Positions 1 to 7,467 of a stretch of 64,000 nt of DNA are shown piece after piece; positions within the stretch are counted from its first letter, which is position 1; each line of letters opens with the position of its first letter. The DNA lies in contig JAXLXY010000003.1 of assembly GCA_046327715.1 (NCBI GenBank), positions 248,001 to 312,000 of the forward strand, in the 5' to 3' direction. This DNA is from JADJOM01 sp046327715 (GTDB taxonomy: Bacteria > Gemmatimonadota > Gemmatimonadetes > Gemmatimonadales > GWC2-71-9). A model generated the notes under the pieces. The model was not told the origin of the DNA. It did no database searches and saw only the letters and a list, made by a program, of their open reading frames with translations. The position numbers and the translations under genes were made by a program.

Positions 1-213
1 GCGGGCCAGCTCGCGCTCGGTCTCCTGCTGGAGGGTGGTGACGTTGATGCCCGCCTTCTGCAGCAGCGGCCGGACCACACTCTCCTCCTGCGCCAGCAAC
101 GCGTGGAAGAGGTGCGTGTCATTGGCCACCGGGTTCCCGCGCCGCGCCGCTTCGGCGGTCGCATCGCGGTAGGCCTCCTGGGCCTTCAGGGTCAGGCGCT
201 CTGGGCGGATCAT
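1..213 (-). CDS. clpB: ClpB disaggregase, N-terminal fragment (cut by window edge)
   Basis: The first 71 residues of the ATP-dependent disaggregase ClpB (Hsp100), which works with DnaK to rescue aggregated proteins in the cytoplasm. The fragment starts MIRPERLTLKAQEA and continues through the Clp N-domain pattern (helices with NDTHLFHALLAQEES), the substrate-interacting repeat domain; both ATPase modules lie beyond the window edge. The ATG at 211-213 is preceded by AGGAG about 11 nt upstream. A CIRCE-like inverted repeat lies 76-102 bp upstream, suggesting HrcA-type heat-shock control. ClpA/ClpC have a similar N-domain, but this opening sequence is the ClpB form. Confidence 0.9.
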   Translation of the reverse strand, partial: MIRPERLTLKAQEAYRDATAEAARRGNPVANDTHLFHALLAQEESVVRPLLQKAGINVTTLQQETERELAR

Positions 214-288
214 GGAATCAGCACTCCTCGCATCGGCAATGCCCTGCCCGCCGGGCACGGACCACGCGCCCGGTCGGGACCAGTGACG

Positions 289-315
289 TTGGCACTCGGT
301 GGGGAGGAAAGCAAA
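289..315 (-). promoter_or_regulatory. CIRCE-like operator upstream of clpB
   Basis: On the plus strand TTGGCACTC (289-297), then exactly 9 nt, then GAAAGCAAA (307-315). Against the CIRCE consensus TTAGCACTC-N9-GAGTGCTAA the arms match 8/9 and 6/9 with the exact spacer. CIRCE is the operator of the heat-shock repressor HrcA. One arm is degenerate, so this is a candidate; its location before a heat-shock gene is what makes it credible. Confidence 0.45.
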
Positions 316-393
316 CGGCAGGCCCGGGAAAGCTGCCGGGTTGGCAGGGTCACCCCCCGGAATCGCCACGGGACCTGCCAGCGGGAACGGACA

Positions 394-429
394 TGGGACC
401 TGTCCCGCCAACCGGCGGAACAGGTCCCA
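394..429 (-). terminator. Strong hairpin after the FlgD-like gene
   Basis: TGGGACCTGT (394-403) pairs perfectly with ACAGGTCCCA (420-429); after one mismatch, a further 5-bp CCGCC/GGCGG stem closes on an AACC loop. It begins 24 nt past the stop codon of the gene ending at 454. There is no clear U-tract, so it may be a processing barrier or a weak or factor-assisted terminator separating that gene from clpB. Confidence 0.55.
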
Positions 430-453
430 CGGGTGCCGTCAGGCCGGTACGCC

Positions 454-870
454 TTACCGGCGAGCGATCATCTTCAGGGTGTAGCGCTCGCCATCCACCA
501 CGAGGTGGGCGTAGTAGAGGCCCGGTGTGAGTTCCTGGCGGCGGTCGAGGAACTTGCCATCCCAGTATCCCTCATGGTCACCGCAGCGAAGGCGGAGCCC
601 GTCGAGACGCTCCCCGTTGGAACTGAGCAGGATCGGGATGGCCACGACCTGCGCGAGCACATTGTAGATCTTCAGACTGACCAGGGGCTGATGGCCACGC
701 TCACAGAGTTCGGGGTTCAGGGTGAACGGAATCGTGGTCGCCGGAAAGAACGGGTTGGGATAGTTCTCGCGGAGCTCCACCGGCGGCGGGGCACGTTCCT
801 GCGCAGTGGCGGGAGCGGCCAGGCCGGCGAGGAGCGCCAACGCCCAACCCGGCCTGCACTGCCAGGCCAT
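454..870 (-). CDS. Small secreted protein consisting of one FlgD-like Ig / sorting-type domain
   Basis: A 138-residue protein with a signal peptide (about residues 1-24, ending ATAQ), followed directly by a single FlgD-like immunoglobulin domain. Visible signatures are ENYPNPFFPATTIPF, a SLKIYNVLAQVV strand, GYWDGKFLDRR and the closing GLYYAHLVVDGERYTLKMIA. Domains of this form usually sit at the C-terminus of large secreted proteins, including type IX secretion cargo; here there is no cargo region. Two cysteines (ELCERG, LRLRCGD) could form a disulfide. The ATG at 868-870 is preferred because GGAGGAGG lies 6 nt upstream; an in-frame ATG at 885 lacks one. It stands alone between selB and clpB. 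Function unknown. Confidence 0.7.
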   Translation of the reverse strand: MAWQCRPGWALALLAGLAAPATAQERAPPPVELRENYPNPFFPATTIPFTLNPELCERGHQPLVSLKIYNVLAQVVAIPILLSSNGERLDGLRLRCGDHEGYWDGKFLDRRQELTPGLYYAHLVVDGERYTLKMIARR

Positions 871-984
871 GGGCGCCTCCTCCATCGTGAAACAGCTCTG
901 CCGGTCGCACCTCCACGGATCGTGCCGCAAGATCGTCAGCGCCCGGGAGCGGCGCAATCCCGCGGGGCCGCCCCACCGGACTGC
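871..984. other. Gap between selB and the FlgD-like gene
   Basis: 114 bp without a gene. I looked for a tRNA-Sec because selB is adjacent: no UCA anticodon arm or GGTTCGA-type T-loop is present on either strand. It holds the Shine-Dalgarno of the downstream gene and GC-rich sequence with no convincing promoter. Confidence 0.5.
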
Positions 985-2829
985 TCAGCGCGCGGGCAGC
1001 AACCGCCGGGCCTCGCCATCCCGGCGGGTGATCCCCTGCTGGTCGGCCCACTCGAGCAGCGGGATCAGGAACTTCCGGGAGAGGCCCGTCGCCTCCCGCA
1101 CCAGGGACGGGGTGATGGCTCCGGCGGCCCCGATGGTGCGCAGGATCGAGGCGAACCCGGCCAGGGCCGCCGGGTCGAAATACCGGTCCCGCTCGACCGC
1201 GACCACCCGTCCCTGGCGCGCAGCCAGCCGGAGGGCGTCGGCCACCCCACGGAGCCCCAGGGTGGCCTCCAGCTCCGGGACGGTCGGCGGCATGAGGCCT
1301 CCCGCCGCCACCGCAGCCACCAGCCGCTCCAACACCTCAGCACCGCCGGTGGGCCGGGGCTGGAAACGAGGCTCGCGAACGACGCCCCCTTCGGAGCGCA
1401 GCCGGCCGCCCGATACCAGTCGCTCCACCGCGACCTCACCCGCCGCACCGAAGGTGACGAGTGCCTGCCGCAGCGTCTCGAGCGGGAGCCCGGGTTCGCT
1501 CGGGTGGGCCCGGTGGAATGCCGCCACGCGAGCGCACGCGTCGGCCACGGCCAGCTCCACCTGTGCGCCGGAGACCAGTGCGTCCGCACCGCGCTGCAGG
1601 CCCAGGGCACGGACCAGCGGCTCGACGTCCTGCGGCGCAACGCCGAGCCGGACCGGCAAGGCCGCGCACGGAAGGCCGCGCGGTTCCCGCGCCACCAGGG
1701 CGCGCAGGCGATCCCGCGGCGTTTCTGCGGGGGTGTCCCGGGGCCACGCAGACCGCCCACGGGGCGGCAACGGGTCTGCGATCATGCCGCCCCCGATCAC
1801 GGCCACCGGGCTGAAGCTCCGGAGCAGGAAGCGGTCGCCGCCGCGGGCAACCACCGGCGCCTCCAGTGCCAGGCGCAGCACCCCGGTAGCGCCCGCCGCC
1901 AGCGGGACGCGGGTGTGGACCCGGGCCATGACCTCGGCGGTGCCGATGTGGACGCGCACCCGCGCCTGGTGACCCAGCGCGCGGGGTGCGCCAGCGAGCA
2001 GGCTGACCGCCGCGTCCACCGCCATCGTGGATCGCCAGCCGGCGTCCTGGTGGAGCAGTACCTCGCCACGCCTGACCCCACTCCGTTCGAGGCCCGCCAG
2101 GCCCACGGCCAGCCGCTCCCCCGGCCGGCTGGCGAGGACGGCCGACCCGTGGGCCTCGAGACTCCGGATCCTCGCATCGAGGCCCGACGGCAGGAGGCGC
2201 ACGGTGTCGCCTACCCGAAAAACCCCGGACCACGTCGTCCCCGTGACCACCGTGCCCGTCCCCGCCAGGGACAGGACGCGGTCGACGGGGAGCCGGGCCA
2301 GGTCGTCGGTAGCGCGGGTGGTGACGCCTTCCCGCGCGACGGCTTCGATCTCCGCGCGCAGCGCGGCCATGCCGGCCCCCGTGCGCGCGGAGACCGCGAC
2401 GGGCGGGGTGAACCGGACCGGACTCGCCGCCAGCCAGCGGCTGACCTCGTCCCGGACCAGCTCGAGCCACTCCGGCTCAGCGAGGTCGGCCTTGGTGAGA
2501 ACGGGGATGCCGCGGGGAATGGCGAGCTGCTCCAGGACGGCGAGGTGTTCGCGCGTCTGCGGCATGATGCCCTCATCGGCCGCGATGACGAGCAGCGCAA
2601 GGTCCATCCCCGCGGCTCCCGCGGCCATCGTGCGGATCAGGTCCTCGTGGCCCGGCACGTCCACCACGCCGACCTGCGCACCGTCGGCGAGGGTAAGGGG
2701 CGCGAAGTGCAGGTCCAGGGTGATCCCGCGCCGCCGCTCCTCGGCGAAGGGGTCCATGTGCCGGCCGGTGAGCGCCCCGACCAAGGCCGATTTCCCGTGG
2801 TCGATATGTCCGGCCGTGCCGAGGATCAC
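985..2829 (-). CDS. selB: Selenocysteine-specific elongation factor SelB
   Basis: 614 residues, usual SelB length. It is the GTPase that delivers Sec-tRNA to UGA codons marked by a SECIS hairpin. G1 is GHIDHGKS (residues 7-14), G2 GITLDLHF, G3 DVPGHE (57-62), G4 TKAD (112-115, in place of the commoner NKxD), G5 SARTG. EF-Tu-like domains II and III follow, then a long C-terminal region from about residue 350 matching the SECIS-binding winged helices, ending near LLPAR. The GTG start overlaps the recO stop by 4 bp (GTGA), implying translational coupling. No selA, selD or tRNA-Sec gene is in the window, so the rest of the Sec machinery must be elsewhere if it exists. Confidence 0.92.
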   Translation of the reverse strand: MILGTAGHIDHGKSALVGALTGRHMDPFAEERRRGITLDLHFAPLTLADGAQVGVVDVPGHEDLIRTMAAGAAGMDLALLVIAADEGIMPQTREHLAVLEQLAIPRGIPVLTKADLAEPEWLELVRDEVSRWLAASPVRFTPPVAVSARTGAGMAALRAEIEAVAREGVTTRATDDLARLPVDRVLSLAGTGTVVTGTTWSGVFRVGDTVRLLPSGLDARIRSLEAHGSAVLASRPGERLAVGLAGLERSGVRRGEVLLHQDAGWRSTMAVDAAVSLLAGAPRALGHQARVRVHIGTAEVMARVHTRVPLAAGATGVLRLALEAPVVARGGDRFLLRSFSPVAVIGGGMIADPLPPRGRSAWPRDTPAETPRDRLRALVAREPRGLPCAALPVRLGVAPQDVEPLVRALGLQRGADALVSGAQVELAVADACARVAAFHRAHPSEPGLPLETLRQALVTFGAAGEVAVERLVSGGRLRSEGGVVREPRFQPRPTGGAEVLERLVAAVAAGGLMPPTVPELEATLGLRGVADALRLAARQGRVVAVERDRYFDPAALAGFASILRTIGAAGAITPSLVREATGLSRKFLIPLLEWADQQGITRRDGEARRLLPAR

Positions 2830-3587
2830 CGCCCGCCCCAGGCCTGCCCGAGCCAGAACTCGAGCGCCGGCAACGGGGCGCCTTCCGCCAGGTGATAGCG
2901 GATATAGCGCGACACCAGGCGACGATGGGCCGCCGCGTGGCGGGGTTCGAGCGCGGGGACCGGGGCGGTGGGGTCGAGCAGCGCCGCGAGGGCCCGGCGT
3001 GCGTCCTCCGGCAGCTCCGTGACCTCACCGGTCCGGGCACAGATCCGACACAGCGCCCCGCCCTCGCCCGCGCTGAAGGCCACGGCGCCCTCCGCCTCGA
3101 CGGGCCGGCCATCGCGGACGCACGCGGCGAGAGACGGCGCGAACCCCAGCGCCGCCACCTGCGTCCACAGGGCGCGCACCGCCACGCCGGGGAATCCGTC
3201 GGCGGCCGCCTCCTCCAGCCGGACCAGCGCGTCGGCGAGCGCATCGAAGGCCTCCGGGTGCGGCTCGGGTGGGGCCACCCTGAGCATCAGCTCGGCCAGG
3301 GCCGCCGCGGTGGCATAGCGGGGCACCTCCCGGGCGAGTCGGACCGGCAGGGTGGCCACGTCGAAGGCGGTGAGCGTGTGCAGGTCGCGGCGTTCGGAGA
3401 GGATGATCTGGGCCAGCCCCCCGCTCAACGCCTGGAGCGCCGCGCCGAAGCGGCTGCGCGGGCGCATCGCCCCCTTGGCGATGGCGCTCTGCACCCCGTG
3501 CTCGCGCGTGGCGAGGCGCACGATCTTCGAGGTCTCCCCGTACCGCAGGGTGGAGAGCACGATCGCCGGGGTGGAGATGAGGGGCAT
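2826..3587 (-). CDS. recO: DNA repair protein RecO
   Basis: 253 residues. RecO loads RecA onto SSB-coated single-stranded DNA together with RecR, in gap repair and RecF-pathway recombination. The N-terminal OB fold opens TPAIVLSTLRYGETSKIVRLATREHG and continues GAMRPRSRFGAALQ, the family's most recognisable region; a helical domain follows, and CRICARTG is a reduced remnant of the C-terminal zinc motif. ATG at 3587 has no obvious Shine-Dalgarno. It begins 24 nt after the propeller gene of the B12 operon, so it may be read through from that operon, and it overlaps selB by 4 bp. Confidence 0.92.
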   Translation of the reverse strand: MPLISTPAIVLSTLRYGETSKIVRLATREHGVQSAIAKGAMRPRSRFGAALQALSGGLAQIILSERRDLHTLTAFDVATLPVRLAREVPRYATAAALAELMLRVAPPEPHPEAFDALADALVRLEEAAADGFPGVAVRALWTQVAALGFAPSLAACVRDGRPVEAEGAVAFSAGEGGALCRICARTGEVTELPEDARRALAALLDPTAPVPALEPRHAAAHRRLVSRYIRYHLAEGAPLPALEFWLGQAWGGR

Positions 3588-3611
3588 CGGGAGCGGCGCA
3601 GGGCCGCCGGC

Positions 3612-4649
3612 CTACTGGGGCGGGATTTCCGTGATCAGCGCCGCCACGGCGCAGGAGCCGGCCGGCACCTCGCGGATCTCGGTCAGGTTGCGGCGCAGGA
3701 TGTGGACGCTCCCCTCGGTGCTGCCGTCGCAGGGCCCCTGCTCGACGGCGTACACGCGGTCGTCGCTGTCCACCGCCACGGCGCTGTTCCCCGGGATGAC
3801 GACGCCGTTGCCCGCCCCGCGCACCACCTGGCGCGCCACGAGGTCGAACACCATGACGCCTTCATCCGGGGAGCTGACATACAGGCGGTCCGCGCCGTCG
3901 GTGGCCACGCCGCCCGGGCCGGCCCCGAAGCCGCCGAAGCTGCCCAGCTCGGTCCGCCCCACGGGGTCGATGAGGCTGAGCCGGCCGGCGGTGATGCCAT
4001 CGTCGGGACCGGTGTTCATCACGTACAGCACGCCATCCTGGGCCACCGCGGAGGCGCGGGCATTCCCGGGGCCGGGCATGAGGATCGAGTCCACGCCGGT
4101 GGCGAGGTGGTTGGTCACCGGATCGACCACCGAGACCCAGCTGGGTCCGGCCGGGACCCCGCCCACCAGGTTGCCGTTGAGGACGAACAGCTTGCCGCGG
4201 GTGAAGACCAGCCCCTGCGGGGCCACCCCCACGGCCACACTCGCGGTGTCACCGGTGAGGTAGTTGACCCGCGTAACGCTCTGCAGGCCGGGGTTGCCCA
4301 CGTAGGCGATCGAATCATCCACGATGGCGCTGCCGGTGGCGCCGCTGCCGGGCGCCAGCGGCACGGTCCGCACCACGGAGCGGCCGACCAGGTCGACCAC
4401 CGCGACGGCGTCCCCGGCGCCGGTCGGGACGATCGCCCACCCGTTGCGGGCACTCACCCCCGTGGGGGCCGCCCCGCCGCCGATCGTGATGGTCACGCCT
4501 GCGGTGGGCGCCACGGTGGGGACCAGGGTCAGGGCGGCCGGCGCCTGGTTGACCACCAGCAGGACTTCCTCCGGCGGCGGCAGCGGCGCGGAGGCCTCGG
4601 CGCAGGCCAATCCGGCCACCACGAGGAGCAGGGTGAGGCGAGGGCTCAT
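3612..4649 (-). CDS. Beta-propeller lipoprotein of the B12 operon (BtuG-like candidate)
   Basis: 345 residues. The signal peptide MSPRLTLLLVVAGLAC ends in a lipobox-like GLAC, followed by a short acidic/proline linker. The rest is a series of YncE/NHL-like blades with repeats such as GWAIVPTGAGDAVAVVDL, GKLFVLNG...WVSVVDP, DRLYVSSPDEGVMVFDL and DRVYAVEQG, consistent with a seven-bladed propeller. It is the last gene behind the cobalamin riboswitch, 68 nt after btuB. In Bacteroides, surface propeller lipoproteins (BtuG) bind B12 very tightly and cap BtuB; the same gene neighbourhood makes that the leading hypothesis. Homology is not shown from sequence here; a generic YncE-type propeller is the alternative. 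ATG 4649 is chosen because an upstream in-frame start would place residues before the signal peptide. Confidence 0.65.
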   Translation of the reverse strand: MSPRLTLLLVVAGLACAEASAPLPPPEEVLLVVNQAPAALTLVPTVAPTAGVTITIGGGAAPTGVSARNGWAIVPTGAGDAVAVVDLVGRSVVRTVPLAPGSGATGSAIVDDSIAYVGNPGLQSVTRVNYLTGDTASVAVGVAPQGLVFTRGKLFVLNGNLVGGVPAGPSWVSVVDPVTNHLATGVDSILMPGPGNARASAVAQDGVLYVMNTGPDDGITAGRLSLIDPVGRTELGSFGGFGAGPGGVATDGADRLYVSSPDEGVMVFDLVARQVVRGAGNGVVIPGNSAVAVDSDDRVYAVEQGPCDGSTEGSVHILRRNLTEIREVPAGSCAVAALITEIPPQ

Positions 4650-4717
4650 GCCGGGAAAGATGCCACCCTCGGACCCCGAGTGCGACCCGCCCATCCCCCA
4701 CCCCGGCCCGCCCGGTC

Positions 4718-6664
4718 TCACATGCCCAAGCGGAGGCCGGCGAAGAGTGCCCGCCCGCGCGCCCGGAAGCCGACCACGGTGGAGTAGCGGGCGCCGGTGA
4801 GGTTTTCCCCCCGGAACGTGGCGGCCAGGGAGGGCTGGCCCGCAGCCTCGCGCAGAAGATCGAGCGTGGCATCGGCGTCGAGGGTCACCACGCCGCGGAG
4901 CCGGGTCCGCACCGACGGGAACGGGCGGAAGTCCACGTCGGCGCGCTCGCCCAGGTAGGTGACCCCAAGCCCGAGGCCGAGGCGATCGGCCAGCCGGGCC
5001 CGGCCGTCCAGGCGGGCGCTGTGGCGGGGCCGCCGGATGAGTTCCGCGCCGTCCACGAAGACGTCGCCGGCGCCGGCGCTGAACCCGGGGTCATCCACCC
5101 GGGTGGTGAGCCGGGTGTAGGAGGCGCTGAGCGCGAGGGTGGGTGCCGGGCGGAACTCCCCGGTGAATTCCAGCCCGCGCGCCGTGGCGCGGGCCACGTT
5201 GGCGTAGTTGGGCGCGCCGGGCGCGGCCGCGCCGTCGTACTGGATCAGGTTGCGGAACCGCTGGTCGAAGTAGGTCACCGCCAGCGTGACCGCGCCACCG
5301 GCGAGACCCTGCTCCACGCCCAGTTCCCAGCTCCGGCTCTGCTCGGGCTCGAGGTCGGGATTCCCCACCTCGAAGGGGCTCTGCGCGAAGTTCTCGCGAA
5401 GCGACGGCTCCTTGAAGGCGCTGCCGACCGCCCCCCGCAGCCGGAGCCGCCCGGTCACGGCGTAGATCGCGCCAAGGCGGTAGGTGGCGTGGGTACCGAA
5501 CTTCTGGTTGTCGTCCAACCGCAGTCCCGCGTTGAGCAGGACCCGGGTGCCCAGGTCCACGACGGCCTGCGCGTAGGTACCGACATTGCGCCGTGAGGCG
5601 TCGAAGGGTGCGCCACTGGTCGAGAACTCCTCGAGCTGCTCGAACTCGGCCTGGGCACCGGCGGTCAGCTGCCCGAGCCGGCCCAGCCGGACGATGCCGC
5701 GCGCATCCGCCGAGCGGCGCAGCGACCGACCCTGGCTCTGGTAGTAGAAGCCGAGGGAATCCCCGGGGCTGTCGGGGAGGTCCTGCGCCCGGTCGGTCTG
5801 GCCGTGGGAGGCGAGCAGCACGCGCACCTCGACCGCGTCGGTGAAGCGCCGACCGAGCTCGAGCCCGAGGGTGGTGGCATCCTGCCGATTGGACTGGTTG
5901 CTGTCGGTGACCGCGCCGGTCCAGTCGGTGGCGTACTCCAGCCGGTTGTCGCCGGTGCGGGCGGTGAGGGTGAGCTCGGTGCGCGCGTCGGGCCGGACGC
6001 TGAGCGCAGCGGAGGCGACGGTGCTGGTGAAGCCGCTGTTGAACCGGTAGATGCCATCGGTGCGGTAGCGGCCAAGGCTCGCCGAGTACGACACCTCCGG
6101 GGTGGCGCCGCTCGCGCTCAGGTCCCCGCGCCAGGTACCGTGGCTGCCGGCCTGCGAGGAAGCCTCGGCCCGGAGGCCGCCGCGCCCGCGCCGGGTGATG
6201 ACGTTGATCACGCCGGTGACCGCATCGGAGCCGTACAGCACCGAGGCGGGCCCGCGCACCACCTCGATGCGCTCCACGTTGTCGGTGCTCAGGGTCCCGA
6301 AGTTGAAGCCGCCACCGCCCTGGTTCACCGGCACCCCGTCGATCAGGACCTTGGTGAAGTCGCTCTCCCCCCCGCGCAGGAACACCGACGAGACCCCACC
6401 GTAGGACCCGGTGGGCACCACGGCTGCCCCGGGGACCCGCGCCAGCGCCTGGTCCACGAAGTAGATCCCGGCCTCCCGGAGCTGCTCGCCGGTGATGACG
6501 GTCGTCGCGGCCACGACGCGAGAGGCGGGCGTCGGGGCGCGGTCGGCCGTGACGACCAGGTCCTCGAGGCGCACGGTGTCGCGGGCATCCTGGCCCATGA
6601 GCGGGGACACGAGGGCCCCGAGGGCCAGGGACGCCACCTGGAATGCACGGATGCGGCGAGGCAT
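4718..6664 (-). CDS. btuB: TonB-dependent outer-membrane receptor, BtuB-type (cobalamin)
   Basis: 648 residues. A signal peptide (MPRRIRAFQVASLALGALVSPLMGQ) is followed by a TonB-box-like segment (DTVRLEDLVVTADR), a plug domain with VFLRGGESDFTKVLIDGVPVN and VERIEVVRGPASVLYGSDAVTGVINV, and a 22-strand-type barrel ending in the TonB-receptor pattern (ATFRGENLTGARYSTVVGF...LGM). Family alone cannot fix the ligand, but its place behind a cobalamin riboswitch and 20 nt after the B12 ABC genes makes cobalamin import the likely role. The ATG at 6664 has AAAGG upstream and begins the signal peptide; the frame is open further upstream. Confidence 0.88.
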   Translation of the reverse strand: MPRRIRAFQVASLALGALVSPLMGQDARDTVRLEDLVVTADRAPTPASRVVAATTVITGEQLREAGIYFVDQALARVPGAAVVPTGSYGGVSSVFLRGGESDFTKVLIDGVPVNQGGGGFNFGTLSTDNVERIEVVRGPASVLYGSDAVTGVINVITRRGRGGLRAEASSQAGSHGTWRGDLSASGATPEVSYSASLGRYRTDGIYRFNSGFTSTVASAALSVRPDARTELTLTARTGDNRLEYATDWTGAVTDSNQSNRQDATTLGLELGRRFTDAVEVRVLLASHGQTDRAQDLPDSPGDSLGFYYQSQGRSLRRSADARGIVRLGRLGQLTAGAQAEFEQLEEFSTSGAPFDASRRNVGTYAQAVVDLGTRVLLNAGLRLDDNQKFGTHATYRLGAIYAVTGRLRLRGAVGSAFKEPSLRENFAQSPFEVGNPDLEPEQSRSWELGVEQGLAGGAVTLAVTYFDQRFRNLIQYDGAAAPGAPNYANVARATARGLEFTGEFRPAPTLALSASYTRLTTRVDDPGFSAGAGDVFVDGAELIRRPRHSARLDGRARLADRLGLGLGVTYLGERADVDFRPFPSVRTRLRGVVTLDADATLDLLREAAGQPSLAATFRGENLTGARYSTVVGFRARGRALFAGLRLGM

Positions 6665-6684
6665 GACGAGCCTTTCGGTCCCGG

Positions 6685-7467
6685 CTATTCGCCGGGCTTG
6701 AGTGGAACGACCTGCGGGGCACCGTCGCACCAGGAGGTGATGGCGACGGGCCAGTCGAAGACATGGGCCACGGTCTCACGGGTGAGGACCGTGGCTGGCG
6801 GGCCATCCGCCACCACCCGGCCCTCATGGAGCAGGAGCAGGCGATCGGCGTACCGGGCCGCCAGGTTCAGCTGGTGACTCACGACGAGCGAGGCGATGCC
6901 CTGCCCCGCCAGCCGGCGGACCAGCTCGAAGACTTCCATCTCGTGCCGGATGTCGAGTGAGGCAGTGGGTTCATCGAGCACCAGCAGGCGCGGCTGCTGC
7001 GCGAGGGCCCGCGCAATCCGCACCCGCTGCCACTCCCCGCCCGAGAGCTGGTCGGTCGGCCGCGCGGCGAGCTGCGCCACGTCGGCGGTGGCCATGGCCT
7101 CGGCCACGATCCGCCGGTCGGTCTCGGCCAGCGGCGCCAGCGGACCCAGGAAGGCATACCGCCCCAGGCTCACCGTCTCCTCCACCGTGAGCGGAAAGAG
7201 CGATTCCTCCCGCTGGGTCACGACCCCCACGACCCGGGCCAGCGCCGCGCTGGTCCACTCACCCAGCGGGCGGTCGAGGAGTGCCACGCTGCCGGCGGCC
7301 AGCGGGAGCGTGCCCAGCAGGGCGCGGAGCAGCGTGGTCTTGCCGCTTCCATTCGGGCCGACGACGGCCACCAGCTCGCCGGCGTCGAGGTCGAGCGCGG
7401 CCCCGGTGACGGCGGGGCCGGCGGCGCGGGGATAGCGGACGGCGAGGTCGCGGGCGCGGAGGATCAT
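6685..7467 (-). CDS. btuD: Cobalamin ABC transporter ATP-binding protein
   Basis: 260 residues, FepC/BtuD-type ATPase. Walker A is VGPNGSGKTTLL (about 38-49), the signature LSGGEWQRVRIARALAQ, Walker B LLVLDEPTASLD, and the H-loop SHQ. It powers import through BtuC from BtuF. The ATG at 7465-7467 overlaps the btuC stop by 4 bp. The last ~15 residues (SWCDGAPQVVPLKPGE) extend past the usual domain end and contain no motif I recognise. Assignment to B12 rather than iron-siderophore rests on the riboswitch and the operon. Confidence 0.88.
   Translation of the reverse strand: MILRARDLAVRYPRAAGPAVTGAALDLDAGELVAVVGPNGSGKTTLLRALLGTLPLAAGSVALLDRPLGEWTSAALARVVGVVTQREESLFPLTVEETVSLGRYAFLGPLAPLAETDRRIVAEAMATADVAQLAARPTDQLSGGEWQRVRIARALAQQPRLLVLDEPTASLDIRHEMEVFELVRRLAGQGIASLVVSHQLNLAARYADRLLLLHEGRVVADGPPATVLTRETVAHVFDWPVAITSWCDGAPQVVPLKPGE

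Noticed and set aside
871..984. Possible tRNA-Sec next to selB
   Set aside because: No UCA anticodon arm, no GGTTCGA-type T-loop and no paired acceptor ends on either strand.
103..2895. Very long plus-strand open frame across selB
   Set aside because: It is antisense to selB and recO, rich in arginine/glycine/proline as expected of GC-rich shadow frames, and matches nothing.
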